This document shows positions 18,346-26,404 of a stretch of 35,916 nt of DNA, piece by piece (position 1 is the stretch's first letter; each line of letters starts with the position of its first letter). The notes below the pieces were generated by a model that saw only the letters and a program-made list of their open reading frames with translations, had not been told where the DNA came from and did not search any database. Location: positions 1 through 35,916 of the forward strand of contig NZ_JAAHBU010000042.1 in the NCBI RefSeq assembly GCF_010671725.1, given 5' to 3'. Source of the stretch: Pseudomonas brassicae (GTDB taxonomy: Bacteria; Pseudomonadota; Gammaproteobacteria; Pseudomonadales; Pseudomonadaceae). The position numbers and the translations under genes are program-made.

Positions 18346-18828
18346 TTACTCTGCGCCAAGCTGTAACAGCCCCTCTAGGGCGGCGATTACCGTTTGTCGG
18401 CGCACCGAATCGCGGTCGCCGTCGAAGTGCCGGCGCTCGCTGCTGACATGCCGGCCATCGCCCCACGCCAGCCACACGGTACCCACCGGCTTGGCCGGCG
18501 AACCGCCATCGGGCCCGGCCACCCCGCTTACCGCCACCGCAAAACGTGCGCCACTGGCGGCCTGGGCGCCGCGCACCATGGCCTCGACTACCGCCTGGCT
18601 GACCGCGCCCACCTGCGTGAAGAGGCCTTCGGGCACCCCCAGCTGGCGGGTTTTCTGTGCATTGGAATAAGTCACGTAGCCGGCCTCGAACCACGCCGAA
18701 CTGCCGGGGATACGCGTGATGGCCTCGGCAATGCCGCCGCCGGTACAGGACTCGGCCGTGGTCACTTGGGCATTGAAGCGGCGCAGGTGTTCCCCCAGCC
18801 GGGCAGAAAGGGCAGTGATCGGGTCCAT
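18346..18828 (-). CDS. pncC: CinA-type nicotinamide-nucleotide amidohydrolase (PncC)
   Basis: This 160-residue single-domain protein of the CinA C-terminal family deamidates nicotinamide mononucleotide in NAD salvage. The catalytic serine region TTAESCTGGGIAEAIT lies near residue 25-40. SGVAGPDGGSPAKPVGTVW follows around residue 105. Length equals E. coli PncC. It is upstream of recA on the same strand and marks the left border of the phage-tail cluster, whose last gene ends 59 bases before its start. This is the classic cinA side of the mutS-cinA tailocin site. Confidence 0.93.
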   Translation of the reverse strand: MDPITALSARLGEHLRRFNAQVTTAESCTGGGIAEAITRIPGSSAWFEAGYVTYSNAQKTRQLGVPEGLFTQVGAVSQAVVEAMVRGAQAASGARFAVAVSGVAGPDGGSPAKPVGTVWLAWGDGRHVSSERRHFDGDRDSVRRQTVIAALEGLLQLGAE

Positions 18829-18887
18829 GGCAGGCTCCTTGAAAGTCTGCCGCCTACCCTACACCAGCGGCCGGCGCGGCTGAACAC

Positions 18888-19382
18888 TCAAGGTGTGAGT
18901 GAACGTACATAGCCCTGGCAGGCGCGCAGGGCAATCAGTCCGGCGTCGCCGGCGTCGGTGATGGCGATAATTCGTCGAGCATGCGCCGGGTCAAGTCGGG
19001 CGCGTGCGGGGCCATGATCCAGGCCGCTGGCGCCGGGGGTGGCAGGCAGGTCGGGATCGGCATCGCGCTCGAGTAGGACCGACAACCGCAGATCAGCAGT
19101 AGCCAGCCGGTCACGCAAGTGTGCCTGAGCCTGTTGGGCATCGAGAAGTTCCTGATAGTGAGTGTGATCATTGAGGTCCAACTGCTGTTCCAGCACCTGG
19201 CGCTGCGCACGCTCGCCCAGCACCTCGGCTGCAGCGGCCTCGGCGAGCTGCTGGCGCTCAAGCGCAAAGGCCTGTTGCTGCTGCGCCAGCTGTCGACCCA
19301 GGCGCCAGCCCTGGACCTGCCAGGTCAGCGCACAGGCCAGCAGCACCAGGGCCAGCAGCAGCGCCGTTTGCAGGCGGCTCAA
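18888..19382 (-). CDS. Rz-like i-spanin
   Basis: This is the inner-membrane spanin subunit that, with Rz1, fuses inner and outer membranes at lysis; 164 residues. One N-terminal membrane helix (TALLLALVLLACALTW) is followed by a long helical region rich in Gln, Glu and Ala (QQQQAFALERQQLAEAAAAE), as in Rz coiled coils. The start TTG 19382 overlaps the endolysin stop (TTGA), with GAGG five to six bases upstream. No ATG lies nearby in a suitable position. It is the last gene of the tail cluster, next to cinA. Confidence 0.82.
   Translation of the reverse strand: MSRLQTALLLALVLLACALTWQVQGWRLGRQLAQQQQAFALERQQLAEAAAAEVLGERAQRQVLEQQLDLNDHTHYQELLDAQQAQAHLRDRLATADLRLSVLLERDADPDLPATPGASGLDHGPARARLDPAHARRIIAITDAGDAGLIALRACQGYVRSLTP
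18935..19141 (-). CDS. Rz1-like o-spanin lipoprotein embedded in Rz
   Basis: This 68-residue reading frame lies wholly inside the Rz gene in another frame. It begins MPNRLRHTCVTGWLLLICGC, a lipoprotein signal with the lipobox-like ICGC. The mature part is proline-rich (PIPTCLPPPAPAAW), the hallmark of Rz1 outer-membrane spanins. The arrangement (Rz1 nested in Rz) is classical for lambda- and P2-type lysis cassettes. The start codon is inferred; the ribosome site is not strong. Confidence 0.7.
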   Translation of the reverse strand: MPNRLRHTCVTGWLLLICGCRSYSSAMPIPTCLPPPAPAAWIMAPHAPDLTRRMLDELSPSPTPATPD

Positions 19383-19930
19383 CAGAACACCTCGCGAGCA
19401 CGGGCCCACAGCTGCAGGCGGTCTTCCAGCCCGTTGAGCCCGCCATTGATATGCCGGGTGATGCGGTTGAAATCACCGCGATCGGCGAGCGAATTGAGGC
19501 CTCGCGAGTGCCAGAACCAGGCAGCCGACTCCGCCGCCCAGCGCGGTTGCTCCAGCAATTGCGGCAGCTCCAGCAGGCGATCGTCGCCGAACAGCGCACG
19601 GCTGCAGGCCTGATAGTTGTTACGCCCGGTGACCTGGATCAGCCCGCGGCCGCAATAGCGTTGCCCATCGCCATCAGCCTCTGGCGTGTTACCCAGGCGC
19701 AACGCAAGGCTGCCGGTGTCATAGCGCGAGAGGTAGCGGTCGCTGCCCAGTTCCTTCACGTAGCGCAATTGGCCGGATTCGTGGCCGACCTGGGCGAGGA
19801 AGGCCGCGATGCGCCGAGGAGTGTCGATCTGCCAGTGAAGCATGGCGTCGTTGAGTGGCGAGAGAAAGACATCGGCGCGATGGCCTATGCCCGGATAGAC
19901 TTTCAACAGCTGTGGTTGACTGATCAACAT
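19379..19930 (-). CDS. GH19 chitinase-like endolysin
   Basis: This 183-residue glycoside hydrolase family 19-type peptidoglycan hydrolase is used to release particles by lysis. Typical stretches are visible: RIAAFLAQVGHESGQLRYVKEL (with the catalytic Glu in HESG), and YCGRGLIQVTGRNNYQACSRALFGDDRLL. It lacks a signal peptide, so it needs the holin of this cluster to reach the cell wall. It is similar to the R-pyocin lysis enzyme (PA0629 position). It overlaps the Rz start by four bases. Confidence 0.92.
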   Translation of the reverse strand: MLISQPQLLKVYPGIGHRADVFLSPLNDAMLHWQIDTPRRIAAFLAQVGHESGQLRYVKELGSDRYLSRYDTGSLALRLGNTPEADGDGQRYCGRGLIQVTGRNNYQACSRALFGDDRLLELPQLLEQPRWAAESAAWFWHSRGLNSLADRGDFNRITRHINGGLNGLEDRLQLWARAREVFC

Positions 19931-19968
19931 GATTCACCTGCTCTACGTGATTTGCGCCAGCCAGCACG

Positions 19969-21011
19969 TCAGCGCTGTGCGGCCTTCAGCGATGGTGTCG
20001 CTTTGCTCCCGGCCCCCTTGGCCGTGGCCTTGCCCTGCTTGCCGCCATTGCACTCGACCGTGGTGCTCCACCCCGAAGCGCTGAAGCGCTGCTCCACCGA
20101 CTCGATCAGGTAGGCGCCATCCAGGCCGGGCTTGAACCCCTGGGCGTCGAGCGTGCGCTCGACGAACAGGTCGGTGCGCCCCGGCATTTCCAGGCGCAGA
20201 TGCGCAGTACTGCGGTTGAGTGCCGCCAGGCGAGCCTTGGCCGCCTGCTCGGCGGCGGCGCGGTTGGGGTACAGATGACGGTCGGTATGCACCGGCGTCA
20301 GCTCGTGCGGTGCGTCGGCGTTGTTCAGCACCACCACCGCCTGGCGCCCGCTGTTGCTGTCCAGGTGACGGGTCTGCACGGCCTTGTGCGTGCCCTTGTC
20401 GTTCATCCGGAACTGCCAGTTGCGCACATCCGCACGGCCGATGCTGACGCTGCCCAAGTCCTTGCCTGAAGCGCTCTTGCCCGCCTGGCGCGGCATCACC
20501 AACAAGCTGCCGTTGGCCACTTTGGCGGTGCAATCGAACAGGCGCCCCAAACGCGTGATGAAGTTGAAATCGGACTCGTTGAACTGGTCGATGCGCGGCA
20601 CCCGCACCGTTACCGGGCACACCGCCTGCCAGCCGTTGCGCGCCGCGATGTCGCGCACGATCCGCTGCAGCGTCACCTGCTCCCAGCTGCCGCTGCGGGT
20701 GGTCTTGCCACTGGCGCGCATATCACTGGCCTTGCCACGGATCACGATACTGTCGGGCGGCCCGGACAGCTCCACTTCGTCCACGGCATAGCGGCCCAGC
20801 CGCATCAGTGGCTGGCGACGTAGCCAAGGTGCACCTCGATGGCAGCGCCACGCGCTGGCAACGCCACCGCACCGTCGCGGTCATCGATGCGCAACTCGAA
20901 TTCGTCGGAGTCCATGCCCGGCTTGTCGGTGGTGCGCAACAGCAGCAGCCGATCGTTGATCAGGGCAGTGATGTCCTGGCCGTCGGCGACAATACGAAAC
21001 ACAGGTTGCAT
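19969..21011 (-). CDS. Phage late control / baseplate hub protein gpD, frameshifted as sequenced
   Basis: This is a P2 gpD-type protein, the hub of the baseplate that connects tube and spike. The N-terminal part (MQPVFRIVADGQDITALINDRLL) runs to 20805 and stops after GYVASH. The continuation MRLGRYAVDEVELSGPPDSIVIRGKA is in another frame and runs to 19969. One extra base at 20810/20811 (plus-strand GG read as GGG) gives GYVASPLMRLGRY and a 347-residue protein, a normal length for gpD. GGAG precedes ATG 21011 by eight bases. The Lys/Ala-rich C-terminus (GKQGKATAKGAGSK) is typical of the last segment. Confidence 0.88.
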
Positions 21012-21024
21012 GGCGAAGGCTCCA

Positions 21025-21053
21025 GAAAAACAGAACCCCGCACGCGGCGGGGT
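21025..21053 (-). terminator. Intrinsic terminator-like hairpin between X and D
   Basis: On the reverse strand ACCCCGC and GCGGGGT form a perfect 7-bp stem with a 5-base loop, followed by TCTGTTTTT. It lies between the gpX stop and the gpD start, and gpD would need readthrough. Confidence 0.65.
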
Positions 21054-21075
21054 CGGGTGATTGAATGCGCCACGC

Positions 21076-21282
21076 TCAGTCCCAGAGCTGCAGCAGCGCC
21101 TGGGTGGCTGTCGTGACGTCGGGTAGCACGATCAGCAGGCCGGCACGCAAAGGCTGCGCTTGGTCACCCAGGCCCTGGTTGGCACTGAGCACCGCCTCGA
21201 CGCTGCCGTCCAGGTGTCCGTAGTAGTGCTGGCAGAGGGTATCGAGCAGGTCCCCGTCAGACGTTCTGCAAATCGTCGCCAT
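21076..21282 (-). CDS. Tail protein gpX
   Basis: This 68-residue P2 gpX-type protein is a small LysM-like tail protein near the tube-baseplate junction. It has the pattern ICRTSDGDLLDTLCQHYYG, then VLSANQGLGDQAQPLRAGLLIVLPD, typical of the family. Its start lies 26 bases inside the gpU gene. Confidence 0.85.
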   Translation of the reverse strand: MATICRTSDGDLLDTLCQHYYGHLDGSVEAVLSANQGLGDQAQPLRAGLLIVLPDVTTATQALLQLWD

Positions 21283-22102
21283 AGCTGATGAACTCCAGTG
21301 AGAATCCTTGTTTGCGCGGTATACCGCCGGCCAGCAGGTTGCTCTGGTCTTCTTCGATACTGGTCAGGCACCAGTTGCCCAGTACCTCGCCGTAGCCGCT
21401 GGTCAGGCTCAACGGTTGCAGCTGTCGACCGATGCTGCGCAGTGCCTGCAGTTGGCCAAGCCCGCTCTTGGCACCGGGAAAGATGGTGCCCTTGAGGGTG
21501 ATGCGCTCTTCGCCCAACCCCACAGCCTGCTGCGCCGGGCTGCGCGTCAGGCGCTCCTGGCCCGCCCAGCGAAAGCGGGTCTGGCGGCGCAGTTCATCGA
21601 AGGTCGCGGTATCGAGGTTGAAGTAGTAAGGCTGCGCCTGCGCCTGCAACGACTGCAAAATCAGCAGGTGCGGGAACGGCTTGACCACCTCCGCCGGCGG
21701 CGTGGCCGCCGGGGCGAAGCTGGCGGTGGGCAGCAGGTTGGCCAGCGCCGGGCTGATGCGACCTGCCACCCGATTGATGGCAACCGCAGCCTTGGCGACT
21801 TTCTCCTCGAAGAGGGCGACACGTTCCTTTACCAGCGCGACCTTCGCCACCGCGTGGCTGTACCGGTCCAGCACCTTGGCGACGCCCTTCTGCGCGCGGT
21901 TGATGGCGCGCATCGTGCGTTGCAACCTGGCACCGATCAGCGGCCCGACGTAGGGGATGTCCTCGAGCGCGGCGGCCGCCTCGGAGATATCGCTGATCGC
22001 GCCAGTCAAGGGCTCCAGCATCTCGTCGGCACTGCGCCGTCCCGCCTCCCCCGCTGCAATCAGCGCCCGCAGGGCCGAATGCAGCTGGTCCATATAGGTC
22101 AT
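21257..22102 (-). CDS. Tail protein gpU with long N-terminal extension
   Basis: The C-terminal part (from about residue 143, PFPHLLILQSLQAQAQPYYFNL, through RRQTRFRWAGQERLTR and EERITLKGTIFPG) is a P2 gpU domain, a tail-terminator or tail-completion protein. The first ~140 residues are an additional alanine-rich helical region (AAAALEDIPYVGPLIGARLQ, KVAKAAVAINRVAGRISPAL) that P2 gpU (about 160 residues) lacks; total 281. AAGGAG lies before ATG 22102, nine bases after the tape-measure stop. The role of the extension is unknown. Confidence 0.85.
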   Translation of the reverse strand: MTYMDQLHSALRALIAAGEAGRRSADEMLEPLTGAISDISEAAAALEDIPYVGPLIGARLQRTMRAINRAQKGVAKVLDRYSHAVAKVALVKERVALFEEKVAKAAVAINRVAGRISPALANLLPTASFAPAATPPAEVVKPFPHLLILQSLQAQAQPYYFNLDTATFDELRRQTRFRWAGQERLTRSPAQQAVGLGEERITLKGTIFPGAKSGLGQLQALRSIGRQLQPLSLTSGYGEVLGNWCLTSIEEDQSNLLAGGIPRKQGFSLEFISYGDDLQNV

Positions 22103-22111
22103 GGCAGCTCC

Positions 22112-23760
22112 TTAAACATGGGTTGGATCGGCCAACTGGCGATTGGCGGCCATGCGCGTCATCTCGTCGAACTGACGACGCACGATGGGTTCGATGTTGA
22201 GAGCCAGTTGGGCCGCATCAGTGACACTGCCCTGCACGGTGATGGGCATGTGCGGGGCGAAGGTGATCTGCTGGGTGATCGGTTGCAGCGCAGGCCCCGC
22301 TGGTTGCGGCGCAGGCGGCAACGACAGCACTGTCATCGGCTCGCCAGCGCCAGGATGGATCGAACGTGCGACCTCTCCCAGCGACGTGGACAAGTGCGTA
22401 GGCGCACTGGCAGCAGGCGTGGCCGCCTCGTCGCCAGCGAACCATTTCCTGGCCAACGAAGCGCCCCACTCGGTCCCGACGATGCCCCCGATCACCGCAC
22501 CGATCGCAGGGCCGACCACGGGCACGAACGCGCCCATTGCAGCGCCCGCCAGCGCGCCGCCAAATCCGCCTACGGCGCCACCATATCCCTCGGCCTTCTG
22601 CTCCTTCGTTTCCGCCGTCAGGAAGGTCTTCCCTGCCTTGTAGACCGCCTCCAGAGCAGCCGGTGCACGCACGCCCTTCATTGCCGCGCCGGCTGTGCCA
22701 AAGTAGCCTTTGATCTTCGCCCAACCTCCTGCCGGTGCGGGAGATGGAGATGGAGATGGAGATGGAGATGGAGATCGAGATCGAGATCGAGATCGAGATC
22801 GAGATCGAGAGCGTGACGATGAAGACCCGCGTTTGCCGGACTTTTTCTTGCTTGCTCGTCCGCCTCCGGTGCTGGTCGCGCCACAGCAAAAGTCCTGGGC
22901 ATTGACCACGAACACTTTCTGCGGCTCGCTCCCCTCCTGCGCGTCGTCACCGCCCATTGCTTCACCGAAGGCATCGACGACCTTGAGGGCAGTATCAAGA
23001 ACAGTCCCGCCGGCTTTTTCTGCATCCCCCTCGCCGCCGTCTGCGCCCTGTAGGTCACGCCCGATTTCCAGCAGGCCCTTGCCCAATTTGAAGGCATTCA
23101 GTGGTGTTTTCAGCGTCGCCAGCGTAGCGCCCGCAGCGGCAGCGCCTATCACCGCCAGCTTGGCGTTATCCGACAATGCCGTGAAGCCATTGGCAATATG
23201 AGTAATACCAACGGCTAGCCGCTCAGTCGCCGGGCGCAAGGCGTCATCGACACCGCTCATGGCCCCGTCGAACGCGTCTGACGCTTTACCCCATACCGAC
23301 GACGATGCACCTGCAACAGGTGGCGTGACTTCATCGGTCGACTGGGGCGCAGGCACATCCGCGGCGCGTGTCGCAACGGCAGAAGGGGCCAATGCAGGGG
23401 GGCGGGCCACCGCCTCCTGGGCAACCTTCACAAACACCAGGCTGACCCGCGGCTGCGAGCGCCCGCGCGCAATATCGGCGAGCTTGAAACTGATCACCTG
23501 CACGTGCCCGGCGATGCGCTTCAACAACGCCAGGCTGCCCTGCGCGTCGTGCGCCTGTGTCCCGACCGGCTTGCCCGGCGAGGGGTCGAGCAGCACACGG
23601 CTCAACCCCAGTGACTGCCAACCGTGTCCAGTTCGGCTGTACGCTTGTCGCTCAACTGCGCGAGTTGTCGGATACGCGCGTCAAGCACTTTGAACGCGGC
23701 GCCTACGGTCGAATCGACCGAGGCGCCGATCACCCTTTCCAATGCCAGCGTGCTCGCCAT
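22112..23760 (-). CDS. Tail tape-measure protein gpT, frameshifted as sequenced, with a microsatellite
   Basis: The tape-measure protein sets tail length and is threaded inside the tube. The frame from ATG 23760 (MASTLALERVIGASVDSTVG) stops at 23602 after VGSHWG. The rest begins LSRVLLDPSPGKPVGTQAHD in another frame and ends at 22112. One extra base near 23620/23621 (AA read as AAA) restores VWQSLGLSRVLL and about 549 residues. Hydrophobic glycine-rich stretches lie in the middle (AVIGAAAAGATL) and near FVPVVGPAIGAVIGGIVG. A low-complexity segment of SR dipeptides followed by SP dipeptides is encoded by a hexanucleotide repeat (22740-22811). Place in the order (between E and U) confirms the role. 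Confidence 0.85.
22740..22811. repeat. Hexanucleotide microsatellite inside the tape-measure gene
   Basis: Six GGAGAT units (22740-22775) are followed by five CGAGAT units (22776-22805) and a degenerate CGAGAG. On the coding strand they encode Ser-Arg repeats followed by Ser-Pro repeats. Change by whole units keeps the reading frame. Confidence 0.95.
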
Positions 23761-23787
23761 AGGTCCCCCTTTACGTATAGAACCGGC

Positions 23788-24196
23788 TCACTCCGTGAGC
23801 CACCAGACCATGTCGTGGAACGACATGGTCATGATCTCGGTGGCAGAAAAATTCAGCTCCCTGGCAAGGCGCCGAGCGGCCACTTTCTGCAAGGCGGGGT
23901 CAAAGCTCGTCGTCTTGCACCAGGCGAAAATAACCAGCCTGCAAGCGGCTGTAATCCTTGAGCGCCAGGCCTTCAAGGTCCTTGACGCCCACCTCGGCAA
24001 GCGACGCGAACAGGTTCAGTTCGCGTTGCTCGTCATCGCCGCTGCCGGACTGGGCGGCACGCACATCGCGCACCGTCGGCGAGCGCAACGACAGGCTGTC
24101 GACCTGGACGCCATTGGCCTCGCTCGGCTTGGTCAGCTTCACCATCACGCCCTCGGCGCTCAGCTTCATCCAGCCGGGCATTTTTGCTTGAGTCAT
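23788..24196 (-). CDS. Tail assembly proteins gpE and gpE-E' (candidate +1 programmed frameshift)
   Basis: gpE is 98 residues (24196 to 23900, MTQAKMPGWMKLSAEGVM... ending VQDDEL). It is a P2 gpE-type tail assembly chaperone, placed between tube and tape measure as usual. The E' frame (ending at 23788) continues DPALQKVAARRLARELNFSATEIMTMSFHDMVWWLTE-like sequence, with the MS-x-x-(D/E)-x-x-W pattern of the GpE family. E' has no good start of its own. E ends CTT-TGA-C (23905-23899), and a +1 slip there (CTT to TTT) reads straight into E'. In P2 the equivalent shift is -1, on a T-run. AAGGAG precedes ATG 24196. Confidence 0.78.
23899..23905 (-). other. Candidate +1 frameshift site CTT-TGA-C
   Basis: On the reverse strand the end of gpE reads CTT TGA C, identical to the core of the release-factor-2 (prfB) +1 frameshift site. 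A strong internal Shine-Dalgarno such as that of prfB is not evident upstream; only GACGAG is seen. Confidence 0.6.
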
Positions 24197-24205
24197 GGGT
24201 ACTCC

Positions 24206-24715
24206 TTAAAGGCCAAGGGCCGAACGCTGCGCCGCAAGCTGATCGACACCGTCGATCACGCGCTTCATGCCGACCGGGTCGATCTCGTAGATCAGGCGCC
24301 CGCCGACTTCCAGCTTGTAGTAGGTGACGCCGACGGTGTGCTTGATCTCGGCCTTGTCGCCGGCCTTCCAGTCGCCCATGTCGACCTCTTTGAGCGAACC
24401 GCGCAGGGTCACCACCACCGGGGTGATGGCGCCCTTGAGGCCTTTGAAGGCACCGCGGAAGGTGCCGTTGAACGCGGTGCCGTCGGCCAGGCCGAAGAAC
24501 TTCAGCGACTCGCGGCGCACGCCGGTGGTGGTAAAGCCGGCCTCCTGTTTTTCCATGCCCATGTCCATCTCGACGGGCATGTCCATGCCGCCCACACGGT
24601 GCTCTTCCATCTTCAGGGTGAGCTTGGGCAGGGTCAGGCTGGTGACGTCGCCCTGGAAGCTGGTGCCATCGACGAACAGGTTCAGGTTTGCCAGGGTTTC
24701 GGGAATCATTGCCAT
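24206..24715 (-). CDS. Tail tube protein gpFII
   Basis: This 169-residue P2 FII-type tube protein forms the inner tube of the contractile tail. Typical sequence begins MAMIPETLANLNLFVDGTSFQGDV and includes a methionine-rich stretch (GGMDMPVEMDMGMEKQEAGF) and a C-terminal strand YYKLEVGGRLIYEID. AAGGAG precedes ATG 24715. It follows the sheath gene closely, and both are expected to be made in many copies. Confidence 0.93.
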   Translation of the reverse strand: MAMIPETLANLNLFVDGTSFQGDVTSLTLPKLTLKMEEHRVGGMDMPVEMDMGMEKQEAGFTTTGVRRESLKFFGLADGTAFNGTFRGAFKGLKGAITPVVVTLRGSLKEVDMGDWKAGDKAEIKHTVGVTYYKLEVGGRLIYEIDPVGMKRVIDGVDQLAAQRSALGL

Positions 24716-24727
24716 GTTGTGTGCTCC

Positions 24728-25894
24728 TTACGCTGCGTTATCGAGAACTTCGGTCAGCCACTGGTTGGTGACCTCGACGCGGAAGTTGGGGTTTTCGGCC
24801 GGCGGTACGTCGGTGAAGCGGATGTTCCAGTACACCTTGCCCTGCTCCAGCTGGCTGGCGCTGTTCAGCTCCGGGTCGGCAAAGACTTCGAAGTTGATGA
24901 TCGCGCCCTGGGCCTTGAGGTCGCGCATGAAGGCCTGCAGGCCTTCGGTCACATCCTTGACGTAGGTAGCGGTGATCGAGCGGTCGACGGCCCATTTGTG
25001 CCCATAGAGGATCGCGTCCATCACGATGTCCAGGGTGCGCACGCGGGTGACGAAGGCCCATTTCGGGTCGCTGCTCAGGGTGCGGTTGCCCCACAGGCGG
25101 TAGCCGTCATCGCGGATGATGGTGGTGATGTTGGCGTTGTTGAGCAGGTTGGCGCGGCAGGTCTCGTCGCCGTCGAGGAACTCGATCGAGCGCGTGGTGC
25201 CGGTGATGCCGACGAACTCCTTGTTCGACGGCGAGGCCCAGAAGCCATACTCGTTGTCGGTCCAGGCGAACAGGCCGGCGACCCACGCCGACGATGCTGC
25301 ATCGACCGTGGCATTGGCGGTGGTGTCCCAGTACTGCACGCCGGGGTCGACCATGAACGCGCGCTTGGCGCCGAAATTTTCCGCGTAGGCCAGGGCGGCT
25401 TCGTCGGTGGTGCCAGGCCCGTCGATGATAGCCAGGCCACGCAACTTGTCAGCCAGGGCGATCAGCGCGGTGCCGACCGCCTGGGTGGCGCTGTGCTTGG
25501 GGGTTACCAGCAGGCGCGGCTGGGCGTTGAAACGGCTCTTGCCGTCGAGCAGCGCTTGCAGGCCGGTGCGCTTGCCGTCGGCCTCGACGCTGCCGATGAT
25601 TGCCGAGGTCTGTTCGGCTGCATCCGCCACCTTGGCCACGCCGCAGGCGACAATAACGGCCTTGGCGCGCCGGTAGATGGCCTGGCAGGCACGGGTGATG
25701 GCCGAGTCGCTACCAAAGGCGGCGATGGCTTCGCGCTCGCTGGTGATCAGTACCAGGTCATTGTACTTGGCACTGGCGCTCACGCCTTCGCTGAAGGTGT
25801 CCACCAGGCCGATGATCGAGGACGACGGCAGTGCGATGGTGCGTGCGCCAGTGTCGACGTTGGTGACGGTGACGCCGTGAAAAAAACCACTCAT
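24728..25894 (-). CDS. Contractile tail sheath protein gpFI
   Basis: This 388-residue sheath protein (P2 FI type) contracts to drive the tube into the target. Recognisable parts are the N-terminus MSGFFHGVTVTNVDTGARTI, the central IIRDDGYRLWGNRTL and DVTEGLQAFMRDLKAQGAI, and a C-terminal strand VEVTNQWLTEVLDNAA. GGAG is seven bases from ATG 25894. A sheath shows that the particle is R-type (contractile) rather than F-type (flexible). Confidence 0.95.
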   Translation of the reverse strand: MSGFFHGVTVTNVDTGARTIALPSSSIIGLVDTFSEGVSASAKYNDLVLITSEREAIAAFGSDSAITRACQAIYRRAKAVIVACGVAKVADAAEQTSAIIGSVEADGKRTGLQALLDGKSRFNAQPRLLVTPKHSATQAVGTALIALADKLRGLAIIDGPGTTDEAALAYAENFGAKRAFMVDPGVQYWDTTANATVDAASSAWVAGLFAWTDNEYGFWASPSNKEFVGITGTTRSIEFLDGDETCRANLLNNANITTIIRDDGYRLWGNRTLSSDPKWAFVTRVRTLDIVMDAILYGHKWAVDRSITATYVKDVTEGLQAFMRDLKAQGAIINFEVFADPELNSASQLEQGKVYWNIRFTDVPPAENPNFRVEVTNQWLTEVLDNAA

Positions 25895-25912
25895 GGATAA
25901 ACTCCAGGTATG

Positions 25913-25937
25913 AAAAAGGCCCTGCGGTGCAGGGCTT
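25913..25937 (-). terminator. Intrinsic terminator upstream of the sheath gene
   Basis: Reverse-strand stem GCCCTGC/GCAGGGC with a short loop, followed by CTTTTT. It is close in sequence to the terminator at 26362-26386. Confidence 0.7.
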
Positions 25938-25974
25938 GAAGAGGAATCAAAAGCTGCCGAAACTGCCTAGCGCA

Positions 25975-26307
25975 TCACGCCAGGAAGTCCCACGTCAGCG
26001 AGATCGCTGCTACAGCGTTGTTGGAGGCGGTCCAAAGACCGTAGCCGGCAGGAATGAACAGCGGATAAGGCTGGGTGTACTGCCAGTTGTTGCTGCTGGC
26101 TACCCCGCCAAAAATGGCGTGTACCGTCATGTCACCGAGACGAGTAGGTGCCTTGGGGCCGCAGTACAGGTTGATGGTGCCGCCACCGGTGCAAATGGTG
26201 GCGGTTCGCAGATAGATACCTTCCTTGTTTTCTTCTGGGCTGACGACTTGAGTCATCGTGGTGGGATGAGCATTGAAGAAATGCTTGCCTACTTTTACGG
26301 GTTCCAT
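25975..26307 (-). CDS. Hypothetical 110-residue protein between fibre and sheath genes
   Basis: I do not recognise a family. The protein begins MEPVKVGKHFFNAHPTTMTQVV and is rich in beta-forming and aromatic residues (GGGTINLYCG, SNNWQYTQPYPLFIPAGYG). A small beta-sandwich or capping protein of the virion is plausible. It sits between the fibre chaperone and the sheath, where R-pyocins normally have no gene, and has near-identical terminators on both sides. The local GC content is lower than that of the tail genes. The ribosome site is weak. Confidence 0.7.
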   Translation of the reverse strand: MEPVKVGKHFFNAHPTTMTQVVSPEENKEGIYLRTATICTGGGTINLYCGPKAPTRLGDMTVHAIFGGVASSNNWQYTQPYPLFIPAGYGLWTASNNAVAAISLTWDFLA

Positions 26308-26361
26308 GGTTTCTTACCTACTGAGTCGAATGATGAGTCGCGGAGAATTCCGCATGCAATG

Positions 26362-26386
26362 AAAAGGCCCTGCGATGCAGGGCCTT
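26362..26386 (-). terminator. Intrinsic terminator upstream of the 110-residue protein gene
   Basis: AAGGCCCTGC and GCAGGGCCTT form a perfect 10-bp stem with a GAT loop. On the reverse strand a TTTT run follows. It resembles the terminator at 25913-25937. Confidence 0.8.
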
Positions 26387-26404
26387 GGAGGTGAAGTCAG
26401 AATG

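Noticed and set aside
18829-18887. Phage attachment site at the cinA border
   Set aside because: No repeat can be matched because the right border is outside the window, and no integrase gene is seen.
22740-22811. CRISPR array
   Set aside because: Units are six bases without spacers; it is a coding microsatellite.
23624-25900. Forward frame of 758 codons opposite E, tube and sheath
   Set aside because: It mirrors three clearly recognised tail genes on the other strand; Val/Gly/His-rich composition is that of an antisense frame.
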